Of a stretch of 64,000 nucleotides of DNA, positions 19,857 through 27,987 are shown one piece after another. A program made the position numbers and the translations under genes. Under the pieces are notes generated by a model. It was not told the origin of the DNA and searched no databases. It saw only the letters and a list, made by a program, of their open reading frames with translations. Each line of letters opens with the position of its first letter. The stretch's first letter is position 1. Where the stretch lies: contig NZ_JWLW01000066.1 of NCBI RefSeq assembly GCF_000808575.1, positions 1 to 64,000 of the forward strand. The letters are read 5' to 3'. Source of the stretch: Alteromonas marina (GTDB lineage: Bacteria > Pseudomonadota > Gammaproteobacteria > Enterobacterales > Alteromonadaceae).

Positions 19857-19885
19857 TTTGCACCTGGACAGCCATACATGGTGAC

Positions 19886-20011
19886 TTATTTGTCTTCATC
19901 TGCACTGTTGTGCATAAACAAATAAGTGTAATACATCATCATCGCTACAATAATGCCTATACCGAGTAGTGAGCCCCATACTACGGGGTCTTTCATCATA
20001 GTCCACAACAT
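19886..20011 (-). CDS. Small DUF3149-like membrane protein (41 residues)
   Basis: A tiny gene below usual length cut-offs. It encodes 41 residues starting MLWTMMKDPVVWGSLLG, with one transmembrane helix (about residues 12-32) and a short charged tail ending ADEDK. The KDPVVWGSLLG start followed by one helix matches my recollection of DUF3149 proteins; their function is unknown. A strong AGGAGA ribosome site precedes the ATG by 7 nt. Two FNR-like boxes lie upstream, one near position -42 of a plausible promoter (-10 TATTTA at 20040-20035), which suggests induction under low oxygen. Confidence 0.82.
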   Translation of the reverse strand: MLWTMMKDPVVWGSLLGIGIIVAMMMYYTYLFMHNSADEDK

Positions 20012-20065
20012 AAGTTATCTCCTCTTCAACTAAGTAAATAGTAGAAGAGGCGTTAGATAGAGGAT

Positions 20066-20129
20066 GTGATCCAGATCAAATTCGATTTCTAGTCGTTAGC
20101 TGTCGGCCTAATTATTTGATCCAGGTCAA
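20066..20129 (-). promoter_or_regulatory. Two FNR/Anr-like boxes upstream of the DUF3149 gene
   Basis: GTGATCCAGATCAA (20066-20079) and TTGATCCAGGTCAA (20116-20129) each match the FNR consensus TTGATnnnnATCAA with one mismatch. Centres are 50 bp apart. The proximal box is placed about 42-45 bp upstream of a start point predicted from TATTTA at 20035-20040, the class II activator position. Confidence 0.6.
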
Positions 20130-20168
20130 TATACACTTTATACCAATCAGAAATACGCATACTACCAT
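20112..20168 (-). CDS. Possible 18-residue hydrophobic micro-ORF
   Basis: MVVCVFLIGIKCILTWIK followed by TAA, with a near-perfect AGGAGGT ribosome site 5 nt before the ATG. It lies between the 20267-20725 gene and the DUF3149 gene and overlaps the distal FNR-like box. Only the ribosome site and hydrophobic content support it; it could be a chance frame. Confidence 0.3.
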   Translation of the reverse strand: MVVCVFLIGIKCILTWIK

Positions 20169-20266
20169 GGCTACCTCCTGTTATGCCTTCATTCAATTGG
20201 TAGAGTGGAGCTCTGAGCAAAGATCAATTTTGATAGGGCGAGTTCGCCTAGTTAGGACTGTTATGG

Positions 20267-20725
20267 CTATCGTCTGGCATTATTGAACTGATTAACATTG
20301 TGGGCCTGCAGACAAGCAAGTACTTTTTCACTCAACCACAGTGTTGCCTGAGCAGTGTCGTCAAAATATTCGAATGCTAGTGTTGAAGATTCATAAACAC
20401 GAGACCAAAACTTCTTTTGCATTGCCACACCTTCTGTTTCATGAAGCACCACTGCCGTAGCAATTAGCCCCAATGCTACGGCTTTACTAACAATTTCTTG
20501 CCCAGCGTTAGTAGCCTCCATGGGCGCAAGTGCCAGACCATGCACATTTACTAAGCTTCCCCAACACGGTGTATCAATATTCTTTCTTTGTGCGCCAACC
20601 ACACGCTCATACTTTTGCATGAACTCTAGATTAAACGGACCTACTAAGTCTATATGTAAAATATTTTGCTCTGCTTGAAAATGAGCGTGAACTTCTCCAT
20701 GCGCACTAAATTTGTCTATTTCCAT
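20267..20725 (-). CDS. Conserved-looking protein of unknown function (STAS-like size)
   Basis: A 152-residue cytosolic protein that I do not recognise securely. The alternation (GEVHAHFQAEQNILHIDLVGPFN, then LVNVHGLALAPMEA and TAVVLHETEG) resembles SpoIIAA/STAS-like alpha-beta folds, but this is only a shape argument. The ATG at 20725 is preceded by GGAGGAG; the frame's upstream GTG lies in that site. Upstream lies a perfect inverted repeat carrying a Fur-like box, so the gene may be iron-responsive or share a divergent promoter with the candidate small RNA. Confidence 0.75.
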   Translation of the reverse strand: MEIDKFSAHGEVHAHFQAEQNILHIDLVGPFNLEFMQKYERVVGAQRKNIDTPCWGSLVNVHGLALAPMEATNAGQEIVSKAVALGLIATAVVLHETEGVAMQKKFWSRVYESSTLAFEYFDDTAQATLWLSEKVLACLQAHNVNQFNNARR

Positions 20726-20809
20726 ACGCTCCTCCACTTAAAAAGTATAGAACAAGATTAGGGCCAGATAAATTCGTTGAATATTGAGACATAAAATTAA
20801 TTACAAAAA

Positions 20810-20840
20810 GATATTGCAAATCATTCTCATTTGCAATATC
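20810..20840. promoter_or_regulatory. 12-bp inverted repeat with Fur-like box
   Basis: GATATTGCAAAT (20810-20821) and ATTTGCAATATC (20829-20840) are perfect inverted arms around CATTCTC. Inside, TGCAAATCATTCTCA (20815-20829) matches the 7-1-7 Fur model on its reverse strand (TGAGAATGATTTGCA) at 11 of 14 positions. TTGCAA (20814-20819) and TATCTT (20837-20842), 17 bp apart, could be forward -35 and -10 elements, so Fur binding would block a forward promoter. Confidence 0.6.
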
Positions 20841-20847
20841 TTGTAAA

Positions 20848-20927
20848 TGCCTGTTCGACGTTGGGTAAAAAAACGGTCTTGGCTTAGCGTCGCTGAGGGA
20901 TAGACGCCCGTCTATCCCTCATTTTTT
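20848..20927 (+). ncRNA. Candidate Fur-regulated small RNA
   Basis: A stretch with no credible ORF lies between a Fur-box promoter and a strong intrinsic terminator (GAGGGATAGACG/CGTCTATCCCTC, loop CC, then A and seven Ts at 20895-20928). The predicted transcript is about 80 nt with an A-rich single-stranded middle (20867-20873) and a U-rich 3' end, typical of Hfq-dependent RNAs. It lacks the RyhB core I know from enterobacteria. Residues 20873-20879 (ACGGTCT) are complementary to the sodB ribosome site at 9941-9947. Start point and function are inferred. Confidence 0.5.
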
Positions 20928-20928
20928 T
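20895..20928 (+). terminator. Strong orphan forward terminator
   Basis: Twelve perfect base pairs, a CC loop and a run of seven Ts. No forward-strand coding gene lies upstream within 1 kb, which is the main argument for a small RNA ending here. Confidence 0.88.
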
Positions 20929-20960
20929 CTACTTAATTTAATCAACGTTCATAGACGCAT

Positions 20961-20984
20961 AAAAAAAGCGACTATAACGTCGCT
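20961..20984 (-). terminator. Intrinsic terminator of the transglycosylase gene
   Basis: On the reverse strand AGCGAC and GTCGCT pair over six bases and are followed by seven Ts. Confidence 0.75.
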
Positions 20985-21002
20985 TCTTCTCGTTTCTGTA
21001 GT

Positions 21003-21641
21003 TTAGCTAAACAGCTTCATAAACCAACCTTTTTGAAGATCTTCCTCGCAGGTTTTAAGTTGCGTAGCATAGCGCAACGAGCGCGCTTTAACTTTTGACG
21101 CCACTTTCTTAAGCCACGGCTTTCTATCATAGCTTCTGCGTTTGTACCCGCCCCATCCTTCGTGATAGTTAAGGTATTGCGCGTAGGCGTCCCATTTAGA
21201 AATACCGTTCACTTTTTGCGACTTGTAAATAAACCATCCCATAAAGTCGATAGCGTCCTCGAAATCATCACGATCCGCACCACTGTTATCTGTTTCTCTC
21301 ATATAGTCAGACCAGGTAGGTGTTTTCGCTTGTGAATAGCCATAAGCCGAACTAACACGCCCCCAAGGGATAAGCCCGAAGAAAACGTAATCTCGCGGTG
21401 GAAGCGCATCGTGGCGGAAGGAACTTTCTTGATACATCATGGCCATTGGAACATGTATAGGCACACCCCATTTATCGCGGGCATCAGCAGCTGCATCATA
21501 CCAATCGTCCTTTTCGTAGAATATTTCGCACAAATTACTGATGTCTTTAGGGGGCGTAGTTGCACACCCAGCGATAAACAGCGGAAAAAGAACGATGAGA
21601 GTTGATAAAAAAACAACCAATTTTTTGAACTTTTGGTTCAT
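21003..21641 (-). CDS. Lipoprotein with lytic transglycosylase (SLT) domain
   Basis: A probable peptidoglycan-cleaving lipoprotein. The 212-residue product has a signal peptide ending in the lipobox FIAGC (Cys at about 26) and an SLT-like domain: the catalytic-type glutamate in MAMMYQESSFRHDA (about 72), a GYSQAKTPTWSDYM segment and the later YLNYHEGWGGY motif. These fit lysozyme-like transglycosylases acting on the murein from the outer membrane inner face. It has its own terminator. Its start ATG has a weak ribosome site. Confidence 0.85.
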   Translation of the reverse strand: MNQKFKKLVVFLSTLIVLFPLFIAGCATTPPKDISNLCEIFYEKDDWYDAAADARDKWGVPIHVPMAMMYQESSFRHDALPPRDYVFFGLIPWGRVSSAYGYSQAKTPTWSDYMRETDNSGADRDDFEDAIDFMGWFIYKSQKVNGISKWDAYAQYLNYHEGWGGYKRRSYDRKPWLKKVASKVKARSLRYATQLKTCEEDLQKGWFMKLFS

Positions 21642-21694
21642 AGCTTGTCTTAACTAATGTTCTAGTAAAATGTGTGTTTCCCTGGAACCCTTCG

Positions 21695-21724
21695 ATGCCT
21701 GACCTATGTCAGGCATTTTTTTTT
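21695..21724 (+). terminator. Forward terminator-like hairpin over the gshA stop codon
   Basis: ATGCCTGAC and GTCAGGCAT pair perfectly around CTAT and are followed on the forward strand by eight Ts. The reverse-strand gshA TGA lies inside the right arm. No forward gene precedes it, so it is either a terminator for an unseen short or antisense RNA, or serves gshA only as a hairpin. Confidence 0.55.
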
Positions 21725-23307
21725 GCTGGGGCCTCAGCGAAATAATCACGAATAAATGTATCAAAGTCTTTAACATCAGCAGCTTCTATTTCTTTTTGAG
21801 CAGCAAACGACACGTCAGCTTGGGCAGCAAATCCAGCAGCATCCGTATCCGTGTATTCAAAAGACTTCATCTCAGCTTGGTAAGCTTGTGCCAGTTCTAA
21901 GCCCAACACGCCATTATCTTTGTCGCTTTCTAGCAAAGTAGCAAGTAGTTTACCTGACGGCGTTAGCGCCGGATCCGCCACTTTTTCAGCCTCGACGTTC
22001 ACCGCTTGTGTATAACGCGACGTATCATTGGCCAAATCGAGTAATTCGGCCGCTTGCTCGAAGGACTTAAACAGCGAGGCACACCAGTTAGGTAGTGAAA
22101 TATTTTCTCCGCCATTTTGCAGGAGCAAATCAGGGTTTCGCCCTTCTAACACCACTTTATTCATATTCTCTTTAGCTTCTTTAAGCTGCGCTTCGTCAAG
22201 TTCTGCACTTGGCATCAGTAAGCACGCCACTAAGAAAACATCTAAGAAATCGAATTGCGTCTGTGAAATACCAATTGCCGAAAATGGATTTACATCTAGA
22301 GCGCGCACTTCAATGTAGCTGATACCGCGTCTAACCAAAGCGTCTGTTGGCTTTTCCATTGACTTAGTGGGCTGCTTAGGGCGTATCGGCGAGTACAGTT
22401 CATTTTCAATTTGAATGATGTTGCGACTTAACTGTTGATAATTGCCCTCTTCGCCTGCAGCAAACTGGCTGAACCGGGATGACGGTGTATTCATCGCATC
22501 GCGCAGCAAGGTGACATAGTTGTCTAGCTTGTTGTAACAAATCTTAAGCGACGATTGCTCTGCACTTGTATAGCCTAAATCACTCATGCGAAGTGATGTC
22601 GCGTATGGCATGTATACCGTGCCCTTACCTACCTTTTTAAAAGGTAACGCATGCTGCTTTCCTTTTAAAAACGATCCACATAATGCAGGGGATGCACCGT
22701 ACAAATAAGGAATAAGCCAACACAACCTGCGGTAGTTGCGGATAAGTCCAAAATAATCGGCTGAAGTCTGCTCTTGAGAATGTTCTTTTCCATTCAGTTC
22801 AGCCCATAGCTTCCAAAACGTTTCGGGAAGAGAAAAGTTGAAATGCACGCCGGCAATTGCCTGCATCATACTGCCGTAGCGGTTTTTCAAACCAATGCGA
22901 TATACACGCTTCATCTTGCCCACATTTGACTCACCAAAATAGGCGATGGGAATGTGCGCTTCATCATCTATAAAGCATGGCATACTTAGCGGCCATATTT
23001 GCTCTTCACCAATGTTATCAATAACGAATTTATGGATATCTTTTAACTGAGAAATCGTTTTGGCAGCACTGTTTTCTGGCGGCGTAATGAATTCAAGCAA
23101 GGATTCAGAAAAGTCTGTGGTGATTGAATCATGGGTTAGCGCAGATCCCAGCGGTTTAGGATGGGGTGTTTGTGCCAACGTACCGTTCGGGTTTATACGA
23201 AGGGCTTCGCGCTCAACGCCGCGCTTAATATCTTTTAGCGCAGCGAGAAATTCGGGTGACTTAAGCGCAGCAATGCGCGCTTCAAAACGGGATGAGTCTA
23301 CAGTCAA
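21709..23307 (-). CDS. gshA: Glutamate-cysteine ligase, type 1
   Basis: The first enzyme of glutathione synthesis, ATP-dependent joining of glutamate to cysteine. The 532-residue protein matches the proteobacterial type 1 family: GVEREALRINPNGTLAQTPHP near the N-terminus, TDFSESLLEFITPP, the AIAGVHFNFS segment and SYIEVRALDVNPFS. The start is a TTG (E. coli gshA also uses TTG) with only a weak ribosome site and no suitable ATG, implying low translation. A GC-rich hairpin lies in its short leader. The C-terminus ends in a lysine-rich PAKKNA tail. Confidence 0.96.
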   Translation of the reverse strand: MTVDSSRFEARIAALKSPEFLAALKDIKRGVEREALRINPNGTLAQTPHPKPLGSALTHDSITTDFSESLLEFITPPENSAAKTISQLKDIHKFVIDNIGEEQIWPLSMPCFIDDEAHIPIAYFGESNVGKMKRVYRIGLKNRYGSMMQAIAGVHFNFSLPETFWKLWAELNGKEHSQEQTSADYFGLIRNYRRLCWLIPYLYGASPALCGSFLKGKQHALPFKKVGKGTVYMPYATSLRMSDLGYTSAEQSSLKICYNKLDNYVTLLRDAMNTPSSRFSQFAAGEEGNYQQLSRNIIQIENELYSPIRPKQPTKSMEKPTDALVRRGISYIEVRALDVNPFSAIGISQTQFDFLDVFLVACLLMPSAELDEAQLKEAKENMNKVVLEGRNPDLLLQNGGENISLPNWCASLFKSFEQAAELLDLANDTSRYTQAVNVEAEKVADPALTPSGKLLATLLESDKDNGVLGLELAQAYQAEMKSFEYTDTDAAGFAAQADVSFAAQKEIEAADVKDFDTFIRDYFAEAPAKKNA

Positions 23308-23332
23308 AATGGTGGTCCGTTATGTCAATATA

Positions 23333-23351
23333 GCCCCCTGTTATGGGGGGC
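23333..23351 (-). other. GC hairpin between the M16 protease gene and gshA
   Basis: GCCCCC and GGGGGC pair over a short loop 26 nt before the gshA start and 31 nt after the upstream gene's stop. There is no T-run, so it is either a weak terminator or a leader structure on gshA. Confidence 0.45.
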
Positions 23352-23381
23352 AATAATGTAAATTCAACAAAAATCAATCTA

Positions 23382-26267
23382 TCAGTTTAACGTTTCTCGG
23401 GAGTTGCTCTCTACTGATAACTCGATAATTGGCATCGATAGCGCGTTTAACTGAGGCAAAATTTTAGCTTTATCGCCTACTACAATAATTTGCATCTTAT
23501 CAAGATTCAAATATTGCTTTGCCAAGGCATCCATCGTTTCCTTATCAATATTGTTGATAATAGCAAGCTGCTCTTCACGATAACCTTTATCTAACCCATA
23601 GCTTAGCAACTGCCTTAGGAAGCGCGCTTTACTGGTAGGTGTTTCAAATTCAAGTGCGTCGCTTAACGTAAAGGCATTGCGCATGAACGCAATTTCTTCC
23701 TCGGTTACACCTTCAGTGCGGTAGCGATTAATCTCTTTTAAAATTTCAGCGATACCTTCACCTGTGTTAGCAGCAGTGAGGTCGGTACTTGCTTCAAACC
23801 AGCCAAGGGTTTTGCCACCAACGAAACCACTATTTGCTCCATAGGTGAAGCCTTTATCTTCTCGAAGGTTCAGATTTATGCGGCTATTAAATGCTCCCCC
23901 TAAAGGGAAGTTCATAAGACGAGACTTAAAGTGATCGCCTGTCGCGTCAAATGGCAAGCTTCTATCAACAATAAATACTACTGACTGAACCGCTTCTGGG
24001 CTATCCACTAGGAAGATTTGGTTTTCTTCGTACTTGGGAAAGTCGCTGTAATCAGCAAATTCATAGGTATTCCCCTTCCACTGACCAATAAAGTCTAGTG
24101 TATTCACCATGTCTTTTTTCGGTAAGTTACCAACAACGACGATACTCGCTTTATCTGGCGAATAGTAATTGGCATAAAACGTTTTAACATCTTCCAACGT
24201 GATATTCTGCACAGTTTGCAGCGTGCCTTCGTCCGGCAGGCTCACGCGATTATCTTCACCAAACAAAACGAGGTCACGCGCGCGGCGGGCTAAGCTAGAC
24301 GGCGTTTTCGCTTGCTGCTGTAAGCCTTGTACAACACGCTCTTTCATGCGGTCGAAATCTTCTTGAGTGAACGCAGGGTTGAACAGCTTTTCTTTTAACA
24401 GCGCTAGGGTTTCATCTAAATGCTTGGTTAAAGTAGACACGTAAACCTGTGAGTATCTACCTGCAGTACTAAATCGGATAGTGCTACCCAGTTTTGCAAG
24501 TTCGCTGGCTAATTCTTCGTTGCTGTAATGCTTTGTAGTTTCATTCATAAGTAACGCGGTTAGGTAGGCCGTACCCGCTTTACCTTCAGGGTCTAGCAAC
24601 ATGCCTCCATCCATACCTAATGTAAGCGTTACCGTTGGTGTTTCGGTGCTGGTTACGCCAAGCACTTCAATACCGTTGGCAAGTTCAGCTTCCCAATAAT
24701 CTGGAACTTCAACAACCGGTGCTTCACCGGCTTTCGGCATTACGCTTCTATCAAAGCTAGGGGCGGTATTGGTAGATAGGGCACTGGAAAAGGCTTCATC
24801 ATCAGACACCTCTACCGTATCGATTTCAATATTTCTCACCGGACGTTCAAAGGTCTGCTCGGCCGCGGCCAGCTGAACCTGACCTTTGGGCACCACGCTT
24901 AATACAACGCTATTGGCGTCTTTAATATATTTATTGTAAACACGCATAACGTCTTCAGCAGTTACGGCGTTATAGCGCGCAATATCTTCGGCAATCAAAT
25001 CTGGCGTTTGGTAAAAGGTTTCGTTAGCGGCGAGGGCTGACACTTTGCCAGATACACTTTGTAAGCCAAATACCGTACGCGCTTCAATTTGTCCTTTTGT
25101 ACGCGCTAAATCATCTGCCGTTACCCCACGTGTTTCAAACTCTTTTAGGGTTTCATTCAGTACGTTCTGGAGAGTAGAAAGTGAGGTGATTTTTGCAGGG
25201 TTGGCCAAAGCGAGTAGTTGGAATTCACAGGCAAGTTCGCGGCAAGGGTGAGACACCACGGCTTGCACCGCCATACCTTCTTTCACTAGGTTTTTGTAAA
25301 ACAATGAGGTTTTTCCACCGCCTAAGATATCGGCCAACACGTCCAGTGGCGCTTCGTCTTCATGGCGACCATACACTGTAGGATAAGTTATTTGCAGAAG
25401 CGGAAGATGAACTTTATCTTCTAACGTTACATAACGGGTTTCGTCTAACGTTACTGGCTGAGGCTCAGGCTCATCTACTTTCGGTCCTGTTGGGATTTCC
25501 CCAAAGTATTTATTCACCCACGCTTTGGTTTTGGCTACGTCGATATCACCGCCAATAGTAAGGACTGCATTGTTCGGGCCATACCAGCGCTTAAAAAAGG
25601 CTTTTAGGTCATTAACGTTAACCCGGTCTAAATCTTCTACATAGCCGATAGTCATCCACGAGTACGGATGCCCTTCAGGATATAGCGCTTCACCGTTCAA
25701 CTCGAAACGCAATCCATAGGGCTGATTGTCCACACGTTGGGCGCGCTCGTTTTTAACCGTTTCTCTTTGGTTTTCAAACTTAGTTTGGTCTACGGCTTCT
25801 AACAGGTAGCCCATTCTGTCAGATTCTAACCAAAGGACTTTTTCTAATTGGTTGGCAGGCACGGTTTCAAAATAGTTAGTGCGGTCTGTATTGGTTGTAC
25901 CGTTTAAATTACCGCCCGATTCCGTAATAACCTTAAAGTGCTGCTCATCGGCAACATGCTTTGAGCCTTGAAACATCATGTGTTCAAAAAAGTGAGCAAA
26001 ACCCGATTTGCCTACGTCTTCTCGCGCAGAGCCAACGTGATAGGTAACATCGACGTGAACCAGCGGATCAGAATGGTCTTCGTGGAGAATGACGGTAAGT
26101 CCGTTTTCTAATGTGTACTTTTCGTAAGGGATCGACACGGTGTTCGACGAATCAGCGACTGTGTTTAATTGGTTATTCGTCTTCTCTTCCTGTACGTGCT
26201 GACACGCTGTTACTGCGATGACGCTTATGGTCATAAAGAGGGTACGTAGGGTCAGTTTTCCTGACAT
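23382..26267 (-). CDS. Periplasmic M16 family zinc protease lipoprotein (two-unit)
   Basis: A pitrilysin/insulinase-family metalloprotease of 961 residues. The start at 26267 (MSGKLTLRTLFM) has an AAGGAA ribosome site and gives a lipoprotein signal peptide with lipobox VTAC (Cys about 22); the frame remains open 33 nt upstream. The first M16 half has the inverse zinc motif HFFEH (about 96-100) with the downstream Glu in ENQRETVKNE; the second half from about 530 lacks the zinc motif, as usual for the inactive partner domain. It probably degrades peptides at the outer membrane. It runs in the same direction as gshA. Confidence 0.93.
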   Translation of the reverse strand: MSGKLTLRTLFMTISVIAVTACQHVQEEKTNNQLNTVADSSNTVSIPYEKYTLENGLTVILHEDHSDPLVHVDVTYHVGSAREDVGKSGFAHFFEHMMFQGSKHVADEQHFKVITESGGNLNGTTNTDRTNYFETVPANQLEKVLWLESDRMGYLLEAVDQTKFENQRETVKNERAQRVDNQPYGLRFELNGEALYPEGHPYSWMTIGYVEDLDRVNVNDLKAFFKRWYGPNNAVLTIGGDIDVAKTKAWVNKYFGEIPTGPKVDEPEPQPVTLDETRYVTLEDKVHLPLLQITYPTVYGRHEDEAPLDVLADILGGGKTSLFYKNLVKEGMAVQAVVSHPCRELACEFQLLALANPAKITSLSTLQNVLNETLKEFETRGVTADDLARTKGQIEARTVFGLQSVSGKVSALAANETFYQTPDLIAEDIARYNAVTAEDVMRVYNKYIKDANSVVLSVVPKGQVQLAAAEQTFERPVRNIEIDTVEVSDDEAFSSALSTNTAPSFDRSVMPKAGEAPVVEVPDYWEAELANGIEVLGVTSTETPTVTLTLGMDGGMLLDPEGKAGTAYLTALLMNETTKHYSNEELASELAKLGSTIRFSTAGRYSQVYVSTLTKHLDETLALLKEKLFNPAFTQEDFDRMKERVVQGLQQQAKTPSSLARRARDLVLFGEDNRVSLPDEGTLQTVQNITLEDVKTFYANYYSPDKASIVVVGNLPKKDMVNTLDFIGQWKGNTYEFADYSDFPKYEENQIFLVDSPEAVQSVVFIVDRSLPFDATGDHFKSRLMNFPLGGAFNSRINLNLREDKGFTYGANSGFVGGKTLGWFEASTDLTAANTGEGIAEILKEINRYRTEGVTEEEIAFMRNAFTLSDALEFETPTSKARFLRQLLSYGLDKGYREEQLAIINNIDKETMDALAKQYLNLDKMQIIVVGDKAKILPQLNALSMPIIELSVESNSRETLN

Positions 26268-26604
26268 GATGATTCCTTTTAAATTACTACATTCTTTCAC
26301 TCGACTTCACTCTGACTATACTTTGCCGTAATTCATCACCACAGCTGACGATTAAGTTTAAAATTGCGACTAAAAAGCGCGAGCGAACACCGAAGATTAC
26401 CAGACTTTTTAGCGCTTTACTTGCTTCGACTTTGCTATGATTGTATTAATTTGTGTATTTCTGAAATACACTTACACTTCATAGTCTTTGGTAAAGAAGC
26501 TGTTAGCCAGTTGAATTCGTTAAGTGGTACGAATGAACTGACAAATAGTTTCTGCCTGGATAAGAAATTTCCCATTAGAAGTTGCGAAATAAAAGGATAG
26601 ATGT
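26268..26604. other. Intergenic region upstream of the Hpt gene
   Basis: Divergent region between the M16 and Hpt genes. It contains a TATGAT -10-like hexamer (26436-26441) and, just after it, a palindrome GTGTATTTC-T-GAAATACAC (26453-26471) that could be an operator. A 78-residue frame across it has no ribosome site and is not called. Confidence 0.5.
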
Positions 26605-27165
26605 ATGGAACAGTCAACAACAGTGCTCGATATCGACTTCGGAATGTCACAGTTAAGTGGTAATAAAAAACTGTTGTTCACCCTTCTTGGTAAATTTACG
26701 GATGAATACCGTTCTCTTGATGCTGACTTACAAGCGCATGTTGCTAAAGGTGACTTTAATGAAGCCTATTCTCTTGTTCACACTCTGAAAGGGGTGACAG
26801 GAAACCTTGGGCTTTTTGCATTGCATAATGCGAGTAAACCGATTGAAAGCGGTTTTAGAAATGACAAACGCGTGGCTGAAGAATACCCTGCGTTTATCGC
26901 AGTACTTAATGAAACCATTGCGACGGTAGACACACTGATTAACCAGCCAGAAGCTACCTCACCTGCACCAGAAAACGGCGCGGCAGCTGAGCAGGCTCGC
27001 AAACAGTTATTGTCGGCGCTGAAAGCGAGCGAGTTTATTGCACAGGACAAGCTAGATGAATGGTTAGATGCTCTTGCTTTACCTCAAGACAAACGGGCCG
27101 CAATTATTGATGCAGTCGACGAGCTTGACTATGAAGAAGCCATTTCAGAGTTAGAAAATAGCTAG
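26605..27165 (+). CDS. Hpt domain phosphotransfer protein
   Basis: A histidine-containing phosphotransfer protein, an intermediate in multistep phosphorelays. In 186 residues the Hpt four-helix domain occupies about 15-110 and the phosphorylatable histidine is in SLVHTLKGVTGNLGL (about residue 58). A Pro/Ala-rich linker leads to a second helical segment of unknown role (about 130-186). The next gene starts on its last stop base. No histidine kinase lies nearby, so the partner is elsewhere. Confidence 0.88.
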   Translation: MEQSTTVLDIDFGMSQLSGNKKLLFTLLGKFTDEYRSLDADLQAHVAKGDFNEAYSLVHTLKGVTGNLGLFALHNASKPIESGFRNDKRVAEEYPAFIAVLNETIATVDTLINQPEATSPAPENGAAAEQARKQLLSALKASEFIAQDKLDEWLDALALPQDKRAAIIDAVDELDYEEAISELENS

Positions 27166-27917
27166 TGCAGCCGATCCCCGTTCTCTTTGAAAATACAGAC
27201 CTTATTATTGTCAACAAGCCTATTGGCATTGCTATGCACGATGCCACCAAAGAGGCTGACTTTGGTGACAGTACTGCCGAAAACGGTAAAGCAGAGAAAG
27301 TAGAAGGCATTGTTACCCGGTTAAAAAAGCAGTTGAGTTTGACAGAACTGCATCTTTGCCACCGTCTAGATACGGGCACTTCGGGTTGTTTGTGCCTTGC
27401 TAAAAATGCAGCTGTAGCCAGTGAAATTGGCGAGCTTTTCTCATCAAGACGCGTCAGCAAATACTACTTGGCTTTAAGCAGCCAAAAACCCAAAAAAAAG
27501 CAAGGCATGATAATGGGCGATATGAAAAATCGTCGAGGCGGTCAGCGGATTTTGCTTAAAACTTTAGAAAATCCGGCTATCACTCAGTTTTTCAGTAACG
27601 CGGCTAAGCCCGGTACCCGAGGGTTTATCGTTAAGCCTCACTCGGGGAAAACCCATCAAATTCGTGTTGCGCTTAAAAGCATTGGCGCACCTATTTTGGG
27701 TGATACACTTTATGGTGGTGAGGCATCAGACAGGCTGTATCTTCATGCATGGCATTTACAGCTTCCTTTATCTTCTGGTGAATTAGCGGTTACTGCACCT
27801 TTCGATAAAGGTGAAGTCATAAACGAAGACGACGTGCAGGCTTGGTACAACGGACTTAACGCACCAGAGACTTATCCATGGCCTTCCCTACCCGCACGCT
27901 ATGTGCCGGCGCAATAA
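27165..27917 (+). CDS. RluA-family RNA pseudouridine synthase
   Basis: A pseudouridine synthase of the RluA superfamily, 250 residues, without an N-terminal S4 domain. The catalytic aspartate is in HLCHRLDTGTSGCLCL (about 68), followed by KYYLAL and the C-terminal KPHSGKTHQIRVALKSIG and PILGDTLYGG motifs. The length and lack of S4 fit the short RluA-like group (TIGR01621 style); the RNA target is not known. It starts with a GTG overlapping the Hpt stop by one base, so translation is probably coupled. Confidence 0.9.
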   Translation: MQPIPVLFENTDLIIVNKPIGIAMHDATKEADFGDSTAENGKAEKVEGIVTRLKKQLSLTELHLCHRLDTGTSGCLCLAKNAAVASEIGELFSSRRVSKYYLALSSQKPKKKQGMIMGDMKNRRGGQRILLKTLENPAITQFFSNAAKPGTRGFIVKPHSGKTHQIRVALKSIGAPILGDTLYGGEASDRLYLHAWHLQLPLSSGELAVTAPFDKGEVINEDDVQAWYNGLNAPETYPWPSLPARYVPAQ

Positions 27918-27987
27918 GGAAAAGTGCGATAGGCCTGATAAGTGTCGATGACCATAATAAAATAGAACGACATTGAGTGTTTAATAG

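Noticed and set aside
20220..20234. Third FNR-like site ATCAATTTTGAT
   Set aside because: The half-sites are in the wrong relative orientation and spacing for FNR.
26364..26600. 78-codon forward ORF upstream of the Hpt gene
   Set aside because: No ribosome site, poor composition, and it crosses the probable promoter and palindrome.
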